A stretch of DNA of 64,000 nt. It comes from Canna indica. Its lineage: Eukaryota; Streptophyta; Magnoliopsida; Zingiberales; Cannaceae. How positions within the stretch are numbered: the stretch's first letter is position 1; every line of letters starts with the position of its first letter. Location: assembly GCA_034359265.1 (NCBI GenBank), contig CP136890.1:29864501-29928500 (forward strand), written 5' to 3'. Positions 33,321 to 45,020 of this stretch are shown in pieces. The notes beneath the pieces are model-generated. The model was not told where the DNA came from. It made no database searches and worked only from the letters and a program-made list of their open reading frames with translations. The position numbers and the translations under genes were made by a program.

Positions 33321-33789
33321 TTCTCCTTCATGAGGAATAGAAAATGACGACTGCTTGTTCTCCGATGCAAGATCCTTCCCTTCTCCTTCAGGAGGATTAG
33401 AAGATGACGACTGCTTGTTATCCTTTGCATGTGAGGCATCTTCTTCACCCTCGCTACTGCTTCCATTGTTGTCAACAAGAAATTCTTGCACGAATCCTCC
33501 TCCTCCTCCAAAGTCATGCCGGACGAGGATGGTGCTGGCCGTGGTGCTGGCCACCATAACGGAAGCGTGAACAACGTAAGTGGTGGGGGTGAAGGTCGCG
33601 ATATCGGCATAGGCTTCTTCCGCCACGCACTAAAGATCGGTTGGAATAAAGGTTGCGGCATTTGCATGGCCGCCGTCGACCTCTCACGAAACTGGGGAAA
33701 GGTGGGGCGCATCATCGGTTGTGGAGAGGGGCTCATCATCCGGTGGGGGGAGGGATGCATCACCGAGTGCAAGGAGGCCGGGGAGCATC

Positions 33790-34330
33790 ACCGAGCGAGG
33801 GGGGCATTGCCCCCACACGCTAGAGGCGGCGGAAGAGCGGTAGTACCTCCCCACTACGTACGCCAAGTCGGCAAGGTCGACGTGGCCGAGGTCCACTCCG
33901 TCGATGACGACGCGTGAGCGACCAAATGACCGCAAGGGTTGCCGAGGCCGCAGTGACGAACTAGGCGATAGCGCCGTTGGGGATGGATCGTCGTCGGGAG
34001 AGTGAATGGGCATTGCCCCCACACGCTAGCGGCGGCAAAAGAACTACCAGGTTTATATTTGTTGTGCTTCTGCACTACGTCCCTCAAGTCAGCAAGGTCG
34101 ACTTGGTCGAGGTCCATCTGATGAAGTGCAGAAGCACTGCAGTGGCTGCCGGGGTCGCCGACGAAGACAAGGTGGGTGTCGACGTCGACGAGCTCCCACT
34201 GCGAGGAGGCGAAGCGCTCGAACTCGACTCGGGAGCCGTGGCAGACTATGGTGTTGATCGACAGAGAGAGAGAGACAGGTGGTGGTGGCTGCTCGGCTTG
34301 AAGTAGCAGGTTGTGGAGAGAGAGAGACCC
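33790..34330 (-). pseudogene. Captured gene fragment, copy 2, with a partial internal duplication (unknown protein)
   Basis: The minus strand from about 34300 encodes INTIVCHGSRVEFERFASSQ, then WELVDVDTHLVFVGDPGS, the same protein piece as at 32766-32965. It continues with LHQMDLDQVDLADLRDVVQK. A further partial repeat lies at about 33805-33910: GGGCATTGCCCCCACACGCT starts both this block and the one at about 34008. I do not recognise the protein. Confidence 0.58.
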
Positions 34331-34521
34331 ACTTTAAGTTAAAAATTTTAATATTAAAAAATAATTTTTTTATACAGATCAGCATACCACGTCGTCAACT
34401 TAACGAGGTGCGGAAATTAGATGATGACCACAATTGAAACAAATATCTTAGTACTTGTATACAAATGAGATAAATAAAAATACATGCCACAATTGAGACA
34501 AAGGTCAAAGTACCTACTATA

Positions 34522-35110
34522 TTTAGTTATTTTTCCAAACCTGGAGGATTGTATAACGGGTTGTTGCAATATTGTGTCTTTTGATATGCTATCAGCTGAA
34601 CTCAAGGCCATTTGATTATGCTTGGTTAAGGCTGAGCAATTAAACTTGAAGCATTTAAAAATTTTCACTGATAGTAAATACGCTCCAGGAATTTTACAAC
34701 AGAATTTTAAAGCCCCTTGATTCCTTAAAAACCTTGTAAATGACATTCTATCTATTGCAGGGAAAATAGATGTCAAAGGCTGGTTATATTTGCAAAGGGA
34801 AGTTAATGTCAAAGCTCTTGCTAAAGCTGGCCTTACTGTGAATGACATGCTGATCATGCAACAATGAAACTGAGTGCTTTGGAGATGCCTCTTCTTATTT
34901 CAACAACCTAAAGTTTTTCATAAACAAGAATTATGTTAGTACTAATATAGCTGGGGACTCTTTTTTAACTTCCCTTGAGTTCTTTTTATCAAGTAATCGG
35001 GTTGAATATCAAAGCCAGGTAGCATTCAAAAACAATTTCTTGTATGGGAGTAATATCGATGTAAATCTTTCATTCAATAATAAATATAAACTTTGCCACC
35101 GAGGAATATA
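34522..35110 (+). pseudogene. LINE-B RNase H region and 3' end
   Basis: After the Pack-MULE the LINE text resumes. SAELKAI, then LNLKHLKIFTDSKYAPGI, are RNase H motifs (the Asp of TDS is kept), followed by NVKALAKAGL near the end. A likely 3' untranslated region reaches CATTCAATAATAAATATAAA near 35070-35090. Stops interrupt the frame. With 32140-32588 it forms one LINE 3' half. Confidence 0.78.
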
Positions 35111-35861
35111 ATGACATGTAGGATTCTGGCGCGAGGTGCATGGTCAGTGACTCTCTCTGTCCTTGTTTCTTGGATACTGAATGTAATCTTGTCTTGTAGG
35201 CGAGTTTTTTTTTAATTAAAAAAATAATGATATTTAGTCCAATGCAACTTAATTAAACTCAACCTTAGGCTAATCTAATTTAACCGATCGAATGCAACTA
35301 ACCTAAACCCTACATTAGGTTGACTGAACTGAAACTTGTCCAATCCAATCTGAATTGAATCGATCTAATCTAATTTTGATGAATTAAACTATAAGTTGAC
35401 ATGATTTGATTGAATTAGTCCCATATTTAAAAATAATAATTAGTTTTTACTTATTATAAATACAATATTTTCAGTCCATATCATTTAAAAGAATCTTTTA
35501 TTTTATTTATTTTATTTATTATTTTAACAATTTAAAAACAGGAAAAAATCATGTAAAAGATGCGCCAACACAAGCTGGTGCTTGTTTTATTGAAATCGAC
35601 GCCTATATGGTGCTAGTTTCGTGCCAGATTTTTTATGTCTATTTCTTAATTTTTTTGTTTGGGTGTGGTGTGTGTGGGCGGAGGGGCTTACAAAAGGCAC
35701 TGCGACGCTCAAGTAATAATGAGTTCAAGGTGGATGTAAATAGAAATTAGAATCTAGGATTACTTGATGAGCGTCGTGTATGTATATAGTGTAGTAGGAT
35801 GAGGGATATTTGACGATGATGCTACTCAGAAATCTCGTAGGGATATTGTTCAGAATTGGTC
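35111..35861. other. AT-rich stretch before the nested CACTA elements
   Basis: It contains a poly-T/poly-A patch near 35205-35225 and repeated words such as AACTAACCTAA and TGATTTGATTGAATTAG. I see no gene. The last bases, AATTGGTCAAG, are the target of the outer CACTA insertion. Confidence 0.5.
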
Positions 35862-35869
35862 AAGCACTA

Positions 35870-36245
35870 CTGGAATAATGGACATCAGCAACGGCTGAAG
35901 CCGTTGCTGATCCGTTGCTAATCCGTTGCTGAAAACCATCAGCAACGGCTTGCAACGGCCCCAACCGTTGCAACGGAGCCGTGGCAGAAAGACGCGTTGC
36001 TGATAATTTAGCAACGGATCAGCAGCGGTCGCTCGCGTCGTTGCTAATAATATTATCAGCAATGGGTTTGCCACGGACCTGGTTCCTTTGCTGATAACAA
36101 TTATTAGCAACGACCCCCGTGTCCGTAGCAAACTCGTTAGTGAAAGATCGTTGCTGTATGATATCAGCAACAGCTTACGATACACTTTTAGTAACGGCTT
36201 TCCCACGGACGACCGTGGGAAAGCCGTTGCTGATGACTACAACCT
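35870..36245. repeat. Left subterminal repeats of CACTA-2
   Basis: ATCAGCAACGGCT and its complement AGCCGTTGCTGAT recur about every 20 to 30 bp, in both orientations and often as facing pairs. They are probable binding sites of the element's own TnpA-like protein. Confidence 0.85.
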
Positions 36246-36517
36246 GCAATCGAAAAAATCTAAAATTCCAAATTTCCATTTAATACATTGATACATTATC
36301 TGATACATAACTCACACACTCATACACTCATACATACATTCATTCACACATCACAAATACACCCAGATATATATCAAAATAATTATACTTTATATTTATA
36401 ATTATCCACAATCGTATAAAAACTATTCAAATGCAAATTTGAAGTATCAATATCCAAACAAAACAAATTAATCAAGTATAGTATCTAAGTAACAAAGTCA
36501 ATATAAAAAAAATAATC

Positions 36518-38032
36518 TCACGATGACGATGGAGGATGGTTTGGATCATATGGCGGGGTCTGGAGTGCTTGGGTGTACATCGGCGTGGACTGACTCGAGG
36601 ACGATGGATCAGATGATGCCGAGGGGATGCCTGTTCCGGTATGAGCTGAGATGTTGCGTAGCATAGCATGCATCTCCGCCATCATCTGACTCTAATGCGC
36701 GATCGTCTCCTCTAGTGTCATTATCCTGGTACTATGATCAGAATTGGACCTGGAGGTGGATGGCCGCTCACCAGCATGCGGAGGGGCCGGTGCCCCAAGC
36801 GGGTCTAGCACGGCTCGCGCATGACCACTATCTGCAAAACCATACACGCGACCGTGGTCCCAGCCACTTGCAGCTTCGACCCACGCTCCTGCGTCAAAGT
36901 CCTCGGGAGTGCCTCCGCGCTGTATCACCGTCTGACTGTAGGTCTCCTACTCGAGTTTAACTTTTTGTTTAATATTTTTCATAAAACTTAAATTATAAAT
37001 AAATAAAGAATAATTTAAATAAATATACTTACCATAATGTATGGGCGATTGTCGACGTACTCCCCCGTCCCATGCACTCGACGGTGCGTCTGCTCAAACA
37101 CCGCCATCGGGGAGGGTCGTTGGACAGTCTCGTCGTCCAACACCATCGTCTACATTTACAAAACAAATAATTTAATTAGTACACAGAGTAATAAATAAAA
37201 TATATAATTAAAATTAAGGTATACTTACCATACGGTTCGCGTGCACAGCAAATGCAACCGAGCCGCCAGTGTGACGCGCTCCTCCCCCCGACATGCGGTT
37301 TCTAGCCGCAGTCCTAGAAATCTCTTGCCATCGATCCGTCAACCATAATGCCACGAGCTGGTCCCATATATCCGGAGTAATCCAATCGGGGTCATATCCC
37401 CGAGTCTCCGCGATGTTAGTGGTCCCAGCTCGGGCCATCGCCTGGGACCGGGCCTGCCCTAGCTTCCCATTGTACCTCGCCCGGGAAATAGCCTCCCAGG
37501 CAGCGTAAATGAAGGGCCTCTGGTCCTCGGCCCATGTATAGCGAGCCTGCAAAATAATAATATTAGTACCAATATTAATCATCATGCATGTATAAAAAAA
37601 ATTAATACGTGCCTCAAACTCGCGCCATAGCATATCGACGTGCTCACTGGGCACGTGAGACCACGTGGGCCATGCCCCGTGCATATATCGTCGAATGGTA
37701 GAAGAAATGCTCCTTGGCACTTCTTCTTGCTCAAACCTGCACAACAAAAATAAAATTTAATATTATATTATGATATAATGAATTTTTAATGATTCATAAT
37801 TCATGATATATTACCGCTCCCCAATCACGCTAATGAATCTGCGTGAATCTGCGGCTGGTGGAGGCTGCCACCTGTTCGGCTCGCGTGGCCGCCTGCATCC
37901 AGATGTACTATCCTCAGCAGTATCATCGGCAGGAGGATCAACAACAGGAGAATCAGCAGCATGAGTAAGTGCTGGAGTCTCACCAATCGAAGACTCCGAA
38001 GCTCTCCTGCGACAATAACCACGACCAAACAT
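36518..38032 (-). pseudogene. CACTA-2 second gene: Transposase_24 (Ptta/En/Spm) protein, five exons, one stop
   Basis: The proposed exons are 38032-37815, 37736-37613, 37546-37229, 37149-37033 and 36946-36518, together 402 codons including the stop. All phases join. The intron after exon 2 appears to use a GC donor with an AG acceptor; it can also be read through in frame. The domain has MLWREFEARYTWAEDQRPFI, WDQLVALWLTDRWQEIS, and NRMSGGGARHTGGSVAFA, characteristic of PF03004. The C-terminus is Ser/Pro-rich. In characterised CACTA elements a protein encoded in this position binds subterminal repeats. The single defect is an in-frame stop (TAG) near 36697, where the inner copy has 18 bp more. 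Confidence 0.78.
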
Positions 38033-38399
38033 ATATGTCGAATAGACATATAATTAGATTATTATATATATAGTAGTGATATATTTAGTATAAGATATAC
38101 TTTATAATTATTCATCATCATCTGAGTAATAGTCTTCAAATTCTTCCTCTTTTTCATCTTCCTCATCTTCTTCATCTCCAACTTCCTCAATTTCATGATC
38201 GTCATCATCAGCATATTCAACTTCTAATTGAATTTACGCTGTGTCTGCATCCTCGAGTATTGAAATAATACGACTCATCATCCTTGATGAAAACCATTTG
38301 TCACATCAGGTATCGACTCATTTTCTCCTGCTATCGAAACAATTTTTCCTCTACCTTTAGTCTTACAGACTACACGCCAATTTGCTCTATCACTACTGA

Positions 38400-38760
38400 A
38401 AAAATGGGCATCAGCAACGGCTCTAGCCATTGCTGAAAACCATCAGCAACGGCTTGCAACGGCCCTACCCATTGCAACGGAACCCTGGCAGAAAAGCGCG
38501 TTGCTGATAACTTAGCAACGGCTTAGCAATGGCCGCTCGGGCCATTGCTAATAATATTATCAGCAACGGTTTTGCCACGGACATGGAGCCGTTGCTGAAA
38601 ACATTAATAGCAACGGCTAGTGAGTCCGTAGCAACGCCGTTAGTAAAAGATCGTTGCTAAGCCGTTGCTGTAGGTCATCAGCAATGACTTTCGATAAACT
38701 TTTAGCAACGGCTTTCCCACGGACGGCCGTGGGAAAGCCGTTGCTGATGATGTGAACCTG
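38400..38760. repeat. Left subterminal repeats of CACTA-3
   Basis: These are GCAACGGCTT/AAGCCGTTGC units in both orientations, including the palindrome GGACGGCCGTGGGAAAGCCG near 38724. They are homologous to the repeats at 35870-36245. Confidence 0.85.
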
Positions 38761-39025
38761 GAAATGAAAAAAATTAAAATTTCAAATTTCCATTGATACA
38801 TTGATACATTATCTGATACATAACTCAAACACTCATACACTCATATACACATTCATTCACACATCACAAATACACCAAGATATACATCAAAACAATTATA
38901 TTTATATTTATAATTATCCGCAATAGTATAAAAACTATTCAAATGCAAAATTGAAGTATCAATATCCAAACAAAATAAATTAAACAAGTATAATATCTCA
39001 GTAATAAAGTCAATATAAAAAAATC

Positions 39026-40120
39026 TCACGATGACGATGGAGGATGGCCTGGATCATTTGGCGGAGTCTGGAGTACTTGAGTGTACACTGGCGTGGACTG
39101 ACTCGAGGATGATGGATGAGATGATGCCGAAGAGATGCCTGCTTCGGGATGACCTGACATGTTGCGTAGCATAGCATGCATCTTCGCCATCATCTGACTC
39201 TGACGCTCCATCATCTCAGTCTGACGCGTGATCGTGTCCTCTAGAGTTTTTATTCTGCTACTATGATCATAACTGGATCTGGAGGTGGACGGTCGCTCAC
39301 CAGCGACCGGAAGGGTCGGTGCCCCAAGTGGCCCTAGCACGGCTTGCGCATGACCACTATCTGCAAAGCCATATACGCGGCCATGGTCCCAGCCACCTGT
39401 GGCCTTGACCCACGTTGCTGCGTCAAAGTCCTCGGGGGTGCCCCCGCGCTGCACCACCGTCTGGCTGTAGGTCTCCTACTCGAGTTTGATTTTTTGTTTA
39501 ATATTTATCATAAAACTTAAATTATAAATATATAATGAATAATCTAAACAAATATATAGTTACCATAATGTATTCAGTGCGGTTGTCGATGTACTCCCCC
39601 GTCCCATGTGCTCGACGATGAGTCCACTCAAACACCGCCATTGGGGAGGGTCGCTGGACAGTCCCGTCACCCGACACCGTCGTCTACATTTACAAAATAT
39701 AATACATTAATTAGTACACATAGTAATAAATAAAATATATAATTAAAAGGTATACTTACCATACGGTTCGCGTGCACTGCAAATGCAATAGAGCCGCCGG
39801 TGTGATGCGCTGCTCCCCCCGACATGCGATTTCAAAAATAAATTTTAATATTATATTATGATATAATGAATTTGTAATGATTCATAATTCATGATATATT
39901 ACCGCTCCCCAATCACGCTAATAAATCTACGTGACTCTGTGGCTGGTGGAGGCTACCACCTGTTCGGCCCGCGTGGCCGCCTGCGTCTGGATGTACTAGC
40001 CTCGGCAGTATCATCGGCATGAGGATCAACAACAGGAGGATCAGCAACATGAGTAAGTGCTGGAGTCTCACCGATCGGAGACTCTGAATCTCTCCTGCGA
40101 CGATAACCATGACCAGACAT
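39026..40120 (-). pseudogene. CACTA-3 second gene, Transposase_24 domain deleted
   Basis: Exon 1 (MSGHGYRRRR from 40120) and the last exons (GGTPEDFDAATWVKATGGWD, TLEDTITRQTEMMERQ) are kept. The text jumps near 39830 from the end of the domain (complement of CCCCGACATGCGATTTC) into the first intron. Exon 2 and most of exon 3 of the outer copy are therefore missing (about 440 bp). An in-frame stop also lies near 39957. No TnpA-like protein can be made from it. Confidence 0.82.
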
Positions 40121-40195
40121 ATATGTCGAATAGACATATAATTAGATTATTGTATAAATAGTAGAGATATATTTAATAAAATATATACTTTACAA

Positions 40196-43100
40196 TTATT
40201 CCTCATCATCTAAATAATAGTCTTCGAATTCTTCCTCTTCTTCCTCTTCTTCCTCTTCTTCATCTCCAGCTTCCTCAATTTCATGATCATCATTATCAGC
40301 ATATTCAACTTCTAATTAAATTGACGTTGTGTCTGCATCCTCGAATATTGGAATAATACGATCTACAGCAGGAGAATCATCTTCTTGATAGAAACCATCT
40401 GTCATATCAAGTATCAACTCATTTTCTTCTGCTCTCGGATCAATTTTTCCTCTACCTTTAGTTTTACAGACTACACACCAATTTGCTCTATCTTTATTTC
40501 AAGTCGGATACTTCGCGTAATATACTTATTCGGCTTGTGATGCCAATATAAAAGGCTCATTTGCTGCCAATTTACATTTGTAATTAACCTCAATAAGTTT
40601 GTATTTTGGATGAACTTTCATGCCCCGTTCTGTTGTATCGAACCAATGACATCTAAATAGGATCACTGATTTCAAGCCGAAATAGTGCAACTCTATCACT
40701 TCTTCCACCAGTCCATAAAAATCTATATCACATTCAACATAGGTTGTCCCTTTCACGCAGACCCCGGCATTCATCGTCTTCTTTGTAAAGGCATATTCCA
40801 CCGTGTCAAATTTGTACCCATTAACAAAATATCCGCTATAGCACGACACTAGTCGCGACGGTCCACTAACAAACTCAAATATTCTTTCATCTATTTCAGC
40901 TCTGTGATCTTTGCTGTAAGTCTGAATCCAAGTAGGGAAATCACGATTCCGTAATCTCTCTAATTCTTGATCGTTGTGAATAGAGTATTTTTGCACCATC
41001 TCAATGTCAAATATTTCAATGAATTGTTCAATCTATGGACAATTGAGTAATACATACAAGTGTGCCAAATGATACTCTTAATTCATCGCTTAAGTGTCGA
41101 GATGGACGAGAACCAAAAGCACGACCAGAGTGACAAAATATATTTAAACGTCCATCTGAATGTCGAACACCCCCGTCGTTGTTACGTGGAAGACGATCAA
41201 ATCTTGTCTGTACTGTCGATTCAAAGTAAAATGAGCAGAATGTTGAAATTTCTTGGATGATATACGATTCAGATATTGATCCTTCAACAGCTGTGGTGTT
41301 CTTTACTTTTTTCTTCAGATGATTCATGTATCTTTCAAATAAGTACATCCACCGATATTGAATGGGGCCACCAACGCGTGCCTCGTATGCCAAGTGTATC
41401 GGTAGATGCTCCATCGAGTCAAAAAATGCAGGAGGGAAAAACTGCTCCAGCTTGCATATGATTTCAACAATATTATTTTCAAGTGTTGACATATCTTCGA
41501 CTCGAAGGATATTTGCACAGATGTTTCTAAAAAACATACTTAATTCAGTCAACGTACCCCAAATATTATCAGGTAGAAGATCTTGAAATGCGATCAGAAG
41601 TAATCTCTGCATGAATACATGATAATCATGGCTCTTCATCCCTGATATTTTGCAATCATCGACGTTCACACATCGAGATAAGTTTGAAGCATATCCATCG
41701 GGTAATATGAGCTCTTTTACCCATTGACAAACATCTTTGATCTGTTGTTTATTTAACACATATGGGGCCTTCGGTTTAGATATCGTCCGTTGACCTCTTG
41801 TAACTCCAACTCTGGTCTTGTACAAAGTATTTTCATATCATGTCGGGCTTTGACATTATCTTTAGTTTTTACGGAAATATCCATCAAAGTGTTGAAAATA
41901 TTATCAAACACATTTTTTTCAATGTGCATGACATCTAAATCGTGTCGAATCAATAATGAACTCCAATAGGGCAATTCCCAAAAGATACTTTTTTTCACCT
42001 AGTTATGTGTTTGGCCAAAACCTGACACTCTTTCATTGCGACCAAATACTATATCTGAAAGTGTTTAAACATGTGCTAACATTTGTTCACCAAACAACAT
42101 CGGTGGTGGCCCCCATCTCTTTCGACTTTGCCCTTTGTAAATTTATTATGATTCCTTCGATACTGATGTTTAGCTAATAGGAATCGACGATGACAATCAA
42201 AGAATGAGATTTTTCTTCCATTCTGAAGACTGATTGATTTAGAGTGTTTCATACAATACGGACAAGAGAGTCGGCCGTGAGTGCTCCAACCAGACAACAT
42301 GCCGTACGCTGGGAAATCATTGATTGTCCACAAGATCACGACCTTTAAATTGAAGTTTTGCTTTCGATGACAATCATAAGTGATAGCTCCCTCAGTCCAC
42401 AATGTTTTCAATTCAGCTATCAAGGGTCTGAGAAATATGTCAATTTCTTTTCGCGGACCCTTAGGACCCGTAATAATCATCAAAAGATAAATAAATTCAT
42501 CTTTCATACACATTGACGGTGGTAAATTATAAACTGTCAGCAACACTGGCCAAACTAAATAAGGAGTTGCAGAATGTCCAAACGGATTAAAACCATCTGT
42601 GCACAATCCCAATCTTATATTTCTAGTATCCCTAGCAAATGAAGGATAATATGTATCCAAATGTTTCCATGCTTCACTGTCGGATGGATGAGTCATTACT
42701 GTATCATCACGACTTCTTGCATGCCAACTCATGTAGGGGGCTGTCTTTTCCGACATGAATAATCTTTGAAGCCTCGGTGTTAGTGGAAAATACCGAAGCA
42801 CCTTAAACGGAATATTTTTATGTCGGACCGATTTCTTCTCCTTGTAACGAGGATGTTGACATACAGGGCATTTATCCAACTGCACATTTTCTTTATAATA
42901 TAAAATGCAGTTATTTTGGCACGCGTGTATTTTTTCGTACCCAAGCCCCAATTTTCTCATTAGCTTTTTAGTCTTATAAAAAGTTGGCTCAAACTTGTTA
43001 TCAATAGGCAACATTCCATTAATCAATCCTGCAATTCGATCATACGCAACCCCGCTGATATTACAATCGGCCTTAATGTTTAGGAGATGTGTCATTGCTG

Positions 43101-43677
43101 AAAACCTAGTGTATTTAGGACAATTCTCATACAAAGGTTCATCGGCAGCTTTCAACATCTCGTAAAATTCTGCAGCTTCTTTATTCGATAATTCATTCTC
43201 TACCGTAGTTTGTACTTGTGTGATATCAACCGCTGTAGTATCTGGTGGGACTGATGTCTGAAGAACTGGCCGATCAACATTATCATTCAGGTGGAATTGA
43301 CACCCAAGACTATCAAGTATCATAGTTCTATAGGGATTAGATTGACTAGATGAAGAAGCACCAGCAGAGGAAGATTCACCATATGTCTGAACAATAGGAT
43401 TACTTGACGTCCCGACTTCACGTGACTCCCCGTGACAAGTCCATAGAAAATATCTTGGTGCAAATCCTTTGCTATATAGATGCAGAGTGACAGTCTCCCG
43501 ATCCAAAAATCGTCCATTCAAACAAATGCGGCACGGACATCGGATTTGATCACCGATGCTAACGAAATTCTAATTCGAATAGGTGAAATTTAGGAAGTAC
43601 GTTACGCCTAATCGAAACTCATTCGATAAAGCTCCACGATCAAGACGTCGGTACATCCAACTTCGATCAACTGACAT
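40196..43677 (-). pseudogene. CACTA-3 tnp2 transposase, nearly complete
   Basis: It starts at MSVDRSWMYRRLDRG (43677). The longest open block (43521-42076, 481 codons) covers RFLDRETVTLHLYSKG, a linker, and the tnp2 core with APYMSWHARSRDDTVMTHPS, LGLCTDGFNPFGHSATPY, TYDCHRKQNFN and SGWSTHGRLSCPYC. DUF4218 (41825-41028) and DUF4216 (40999-40526) follow, then an Asp/Glu run with a stop at 40196. The defects are a stop near 43571, frame changes near 42090, 41990 and 41825, and stops near 41035 and 40530. At about 1160 codons it is near the full family length, and it is the best transposase in the window. Confidence 0.85.
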
Positions 43678-43776
43678 GATTCTGTCAATCAATGACAATT
43701 TCTTTGGTTAATGCCTTTAGGTGAGATTGTCCTATTCCATTCGGGATTTATGTTATTTATATTGCACTAAATACTT

Positions 43777-43911
43777 ATTTTAACCGCTAACTACATTCTA
43801 AATTTCGACAGCATCTCCTTACAGTTCTCCGAATACACATATCATCTGGGCGCGCATCAGAGAACAAGAGAGATGCTTCCAAAATTTAGAATAATTAGTT
43901 AACGGTTAAAA
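43777..43911. repeat. Long hairpin upstream of the CACTA-3 transposase
   Basis: The arms of about 45 to 50 bp start TTTTAACCGCTAACT and include CTAAATTTCGACAGCATCTC. They face each other around a loop containing CATCTGGGCGCG. The hairpin lies 100 bp above the start codon and is homologous to the other two. Confidence 0.85.
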
Positions 43912-44119
43912 GAAAAATGTAAGTGCAGTACAAATAACTATATTCCCAAATTGTCCAATCAGGGACAATTCAAGAATCGTACGTCGTATAAAAGATCATC
44001 TACTTCTTTTACACGAACATACAATCCCCGAATGGATCTAAGGTTTTGCTAAATCATATCCGACTCGTCGATGCGTACGTGAAACATATCAACTCATCGG
44101 ATGGATGATTATTTTCTAA

Positions 44120-44265
44120 ATGTTTCGAGTAAGTTCGAGTCCATATTGGACAATTCCGACACGAGTCCAAATTAGACGATTCCGGCGGGAGTCAAAAATG
44201 AACTATTCCGGCACGCGTCCGAAGTGGACAATTTCGACGCGAGTCCACTGAGGACAACTTTGGAC
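44120..44265. repeat. 30-bp tandem repeat in the CACTA-3 leader
   Basis: About four to five degenerate units of the type GACGATTCCGGCGCGAGTCC lie here, spaced about 30 bp. They correspond to the arrays at 2870-3030 and 48668-48866. Confidence 0.72.
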
Positions 44266-44443
44266 TAATTAACAATATTTTAACTAATTAATTAATATTA
44301 ATCTACATCATTTTCATTAATTTAAATAATTAACCTACCATTATTAAATATTAATCTAACTAAATTAAGCTAAATATTAATATAAACTCTAAAAAATAAT
44401 CTAAACCCTAAAAATTAATCTAACAAATTAAATAATTAATTAA

Positions 44444-44472
44444 CAAATAAATAAATAAATAAATAAATAAAT
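44444..44472. repeat. AAAT microsatellite
   Basis: About seven AAAT units lie in the CACTA-3 leader. It is a simple repeat. Confidence 0.9.
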
Positions 44473-44764
44473 CTAAAACTACGATTTCCGACGCCGGAGT
44501 CCGGTGGACTCCAACGCCGGCGTACAGTATTCGGACACTGTACAAGCCCCGACGGCGGCCATCGACCGTCCGCCGCCAGCCAAAACCCTAAAAATAGGGT
44601 TTCGGTGGGATTTTCCGTCGGCCGCAACGGGAAGAGAAGGCCGGACGGCGAGTAATACCTAAAATCGACGGTCGAGGACGGACTGCAGCGTCGGCGTCGG
44701 CAGCTCGGCGGTGTCGGCGTCGGCAGCAGCAGGAGGAAGAAGGGGCGAGCGTGATCTGCGACCT

Positions 44765-45020
44765 ATATAAAATTATCAGCAACGGCTCACTCGCCCGTTA
44801 GAAAGCCGTTGCTGAGAAGTTATCATCAGCAACGACTCACTTGTCCGTTAGCAAATCGTTGCTGATAATTAAAATTATCAGCAATGGCTCGCATGTCCAT
44901 TAGAAAGCCGTTGCAGATACAACATATGTGCAACGGCTTGGGCGGTCGTAAGAATGTCGTTGCAAATAGCAACTGCTTGAGCGGCCGTTGCTGATAGCCA
45001 TTGCTGAAGACTCAATTTCT
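44765..45020. repeat. Right subterminal repeats of CACTA-3
   Basis: Facing pairs of ATCAGCAACGGCTCACT and AGAAAGCCGTTGCTGA occur, spaced about 15 to 20 bp, three to four times. The same pairs occur at the right end of CACTA-2. Confidence 0.88.

Larger units (their letters stand above)
32589..34521. mobile_element. Pack-MULE: Mutator-like element carrying captured gene fragments
   Basis: The two ends are inverted repeats of about 185 bp. The left end TATAGTATGTACTCAACC..TTTGTC pairs with the complement of the right end at 34521 (TATAGTAGGTACTTTGACC). The match continues through TTCAATTGTGG, TCTAATTTCCG and GACGTGGCATGCTGA. Inside is GC-rich coding-like DNA unlike anything around it. It includes an OBAP-like fragment and two inverted copies of another gene fragment. 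The element splits the RNase H domain of LINE-B. I could not settle the 9-bp target duplication. Confidence 0.85.
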
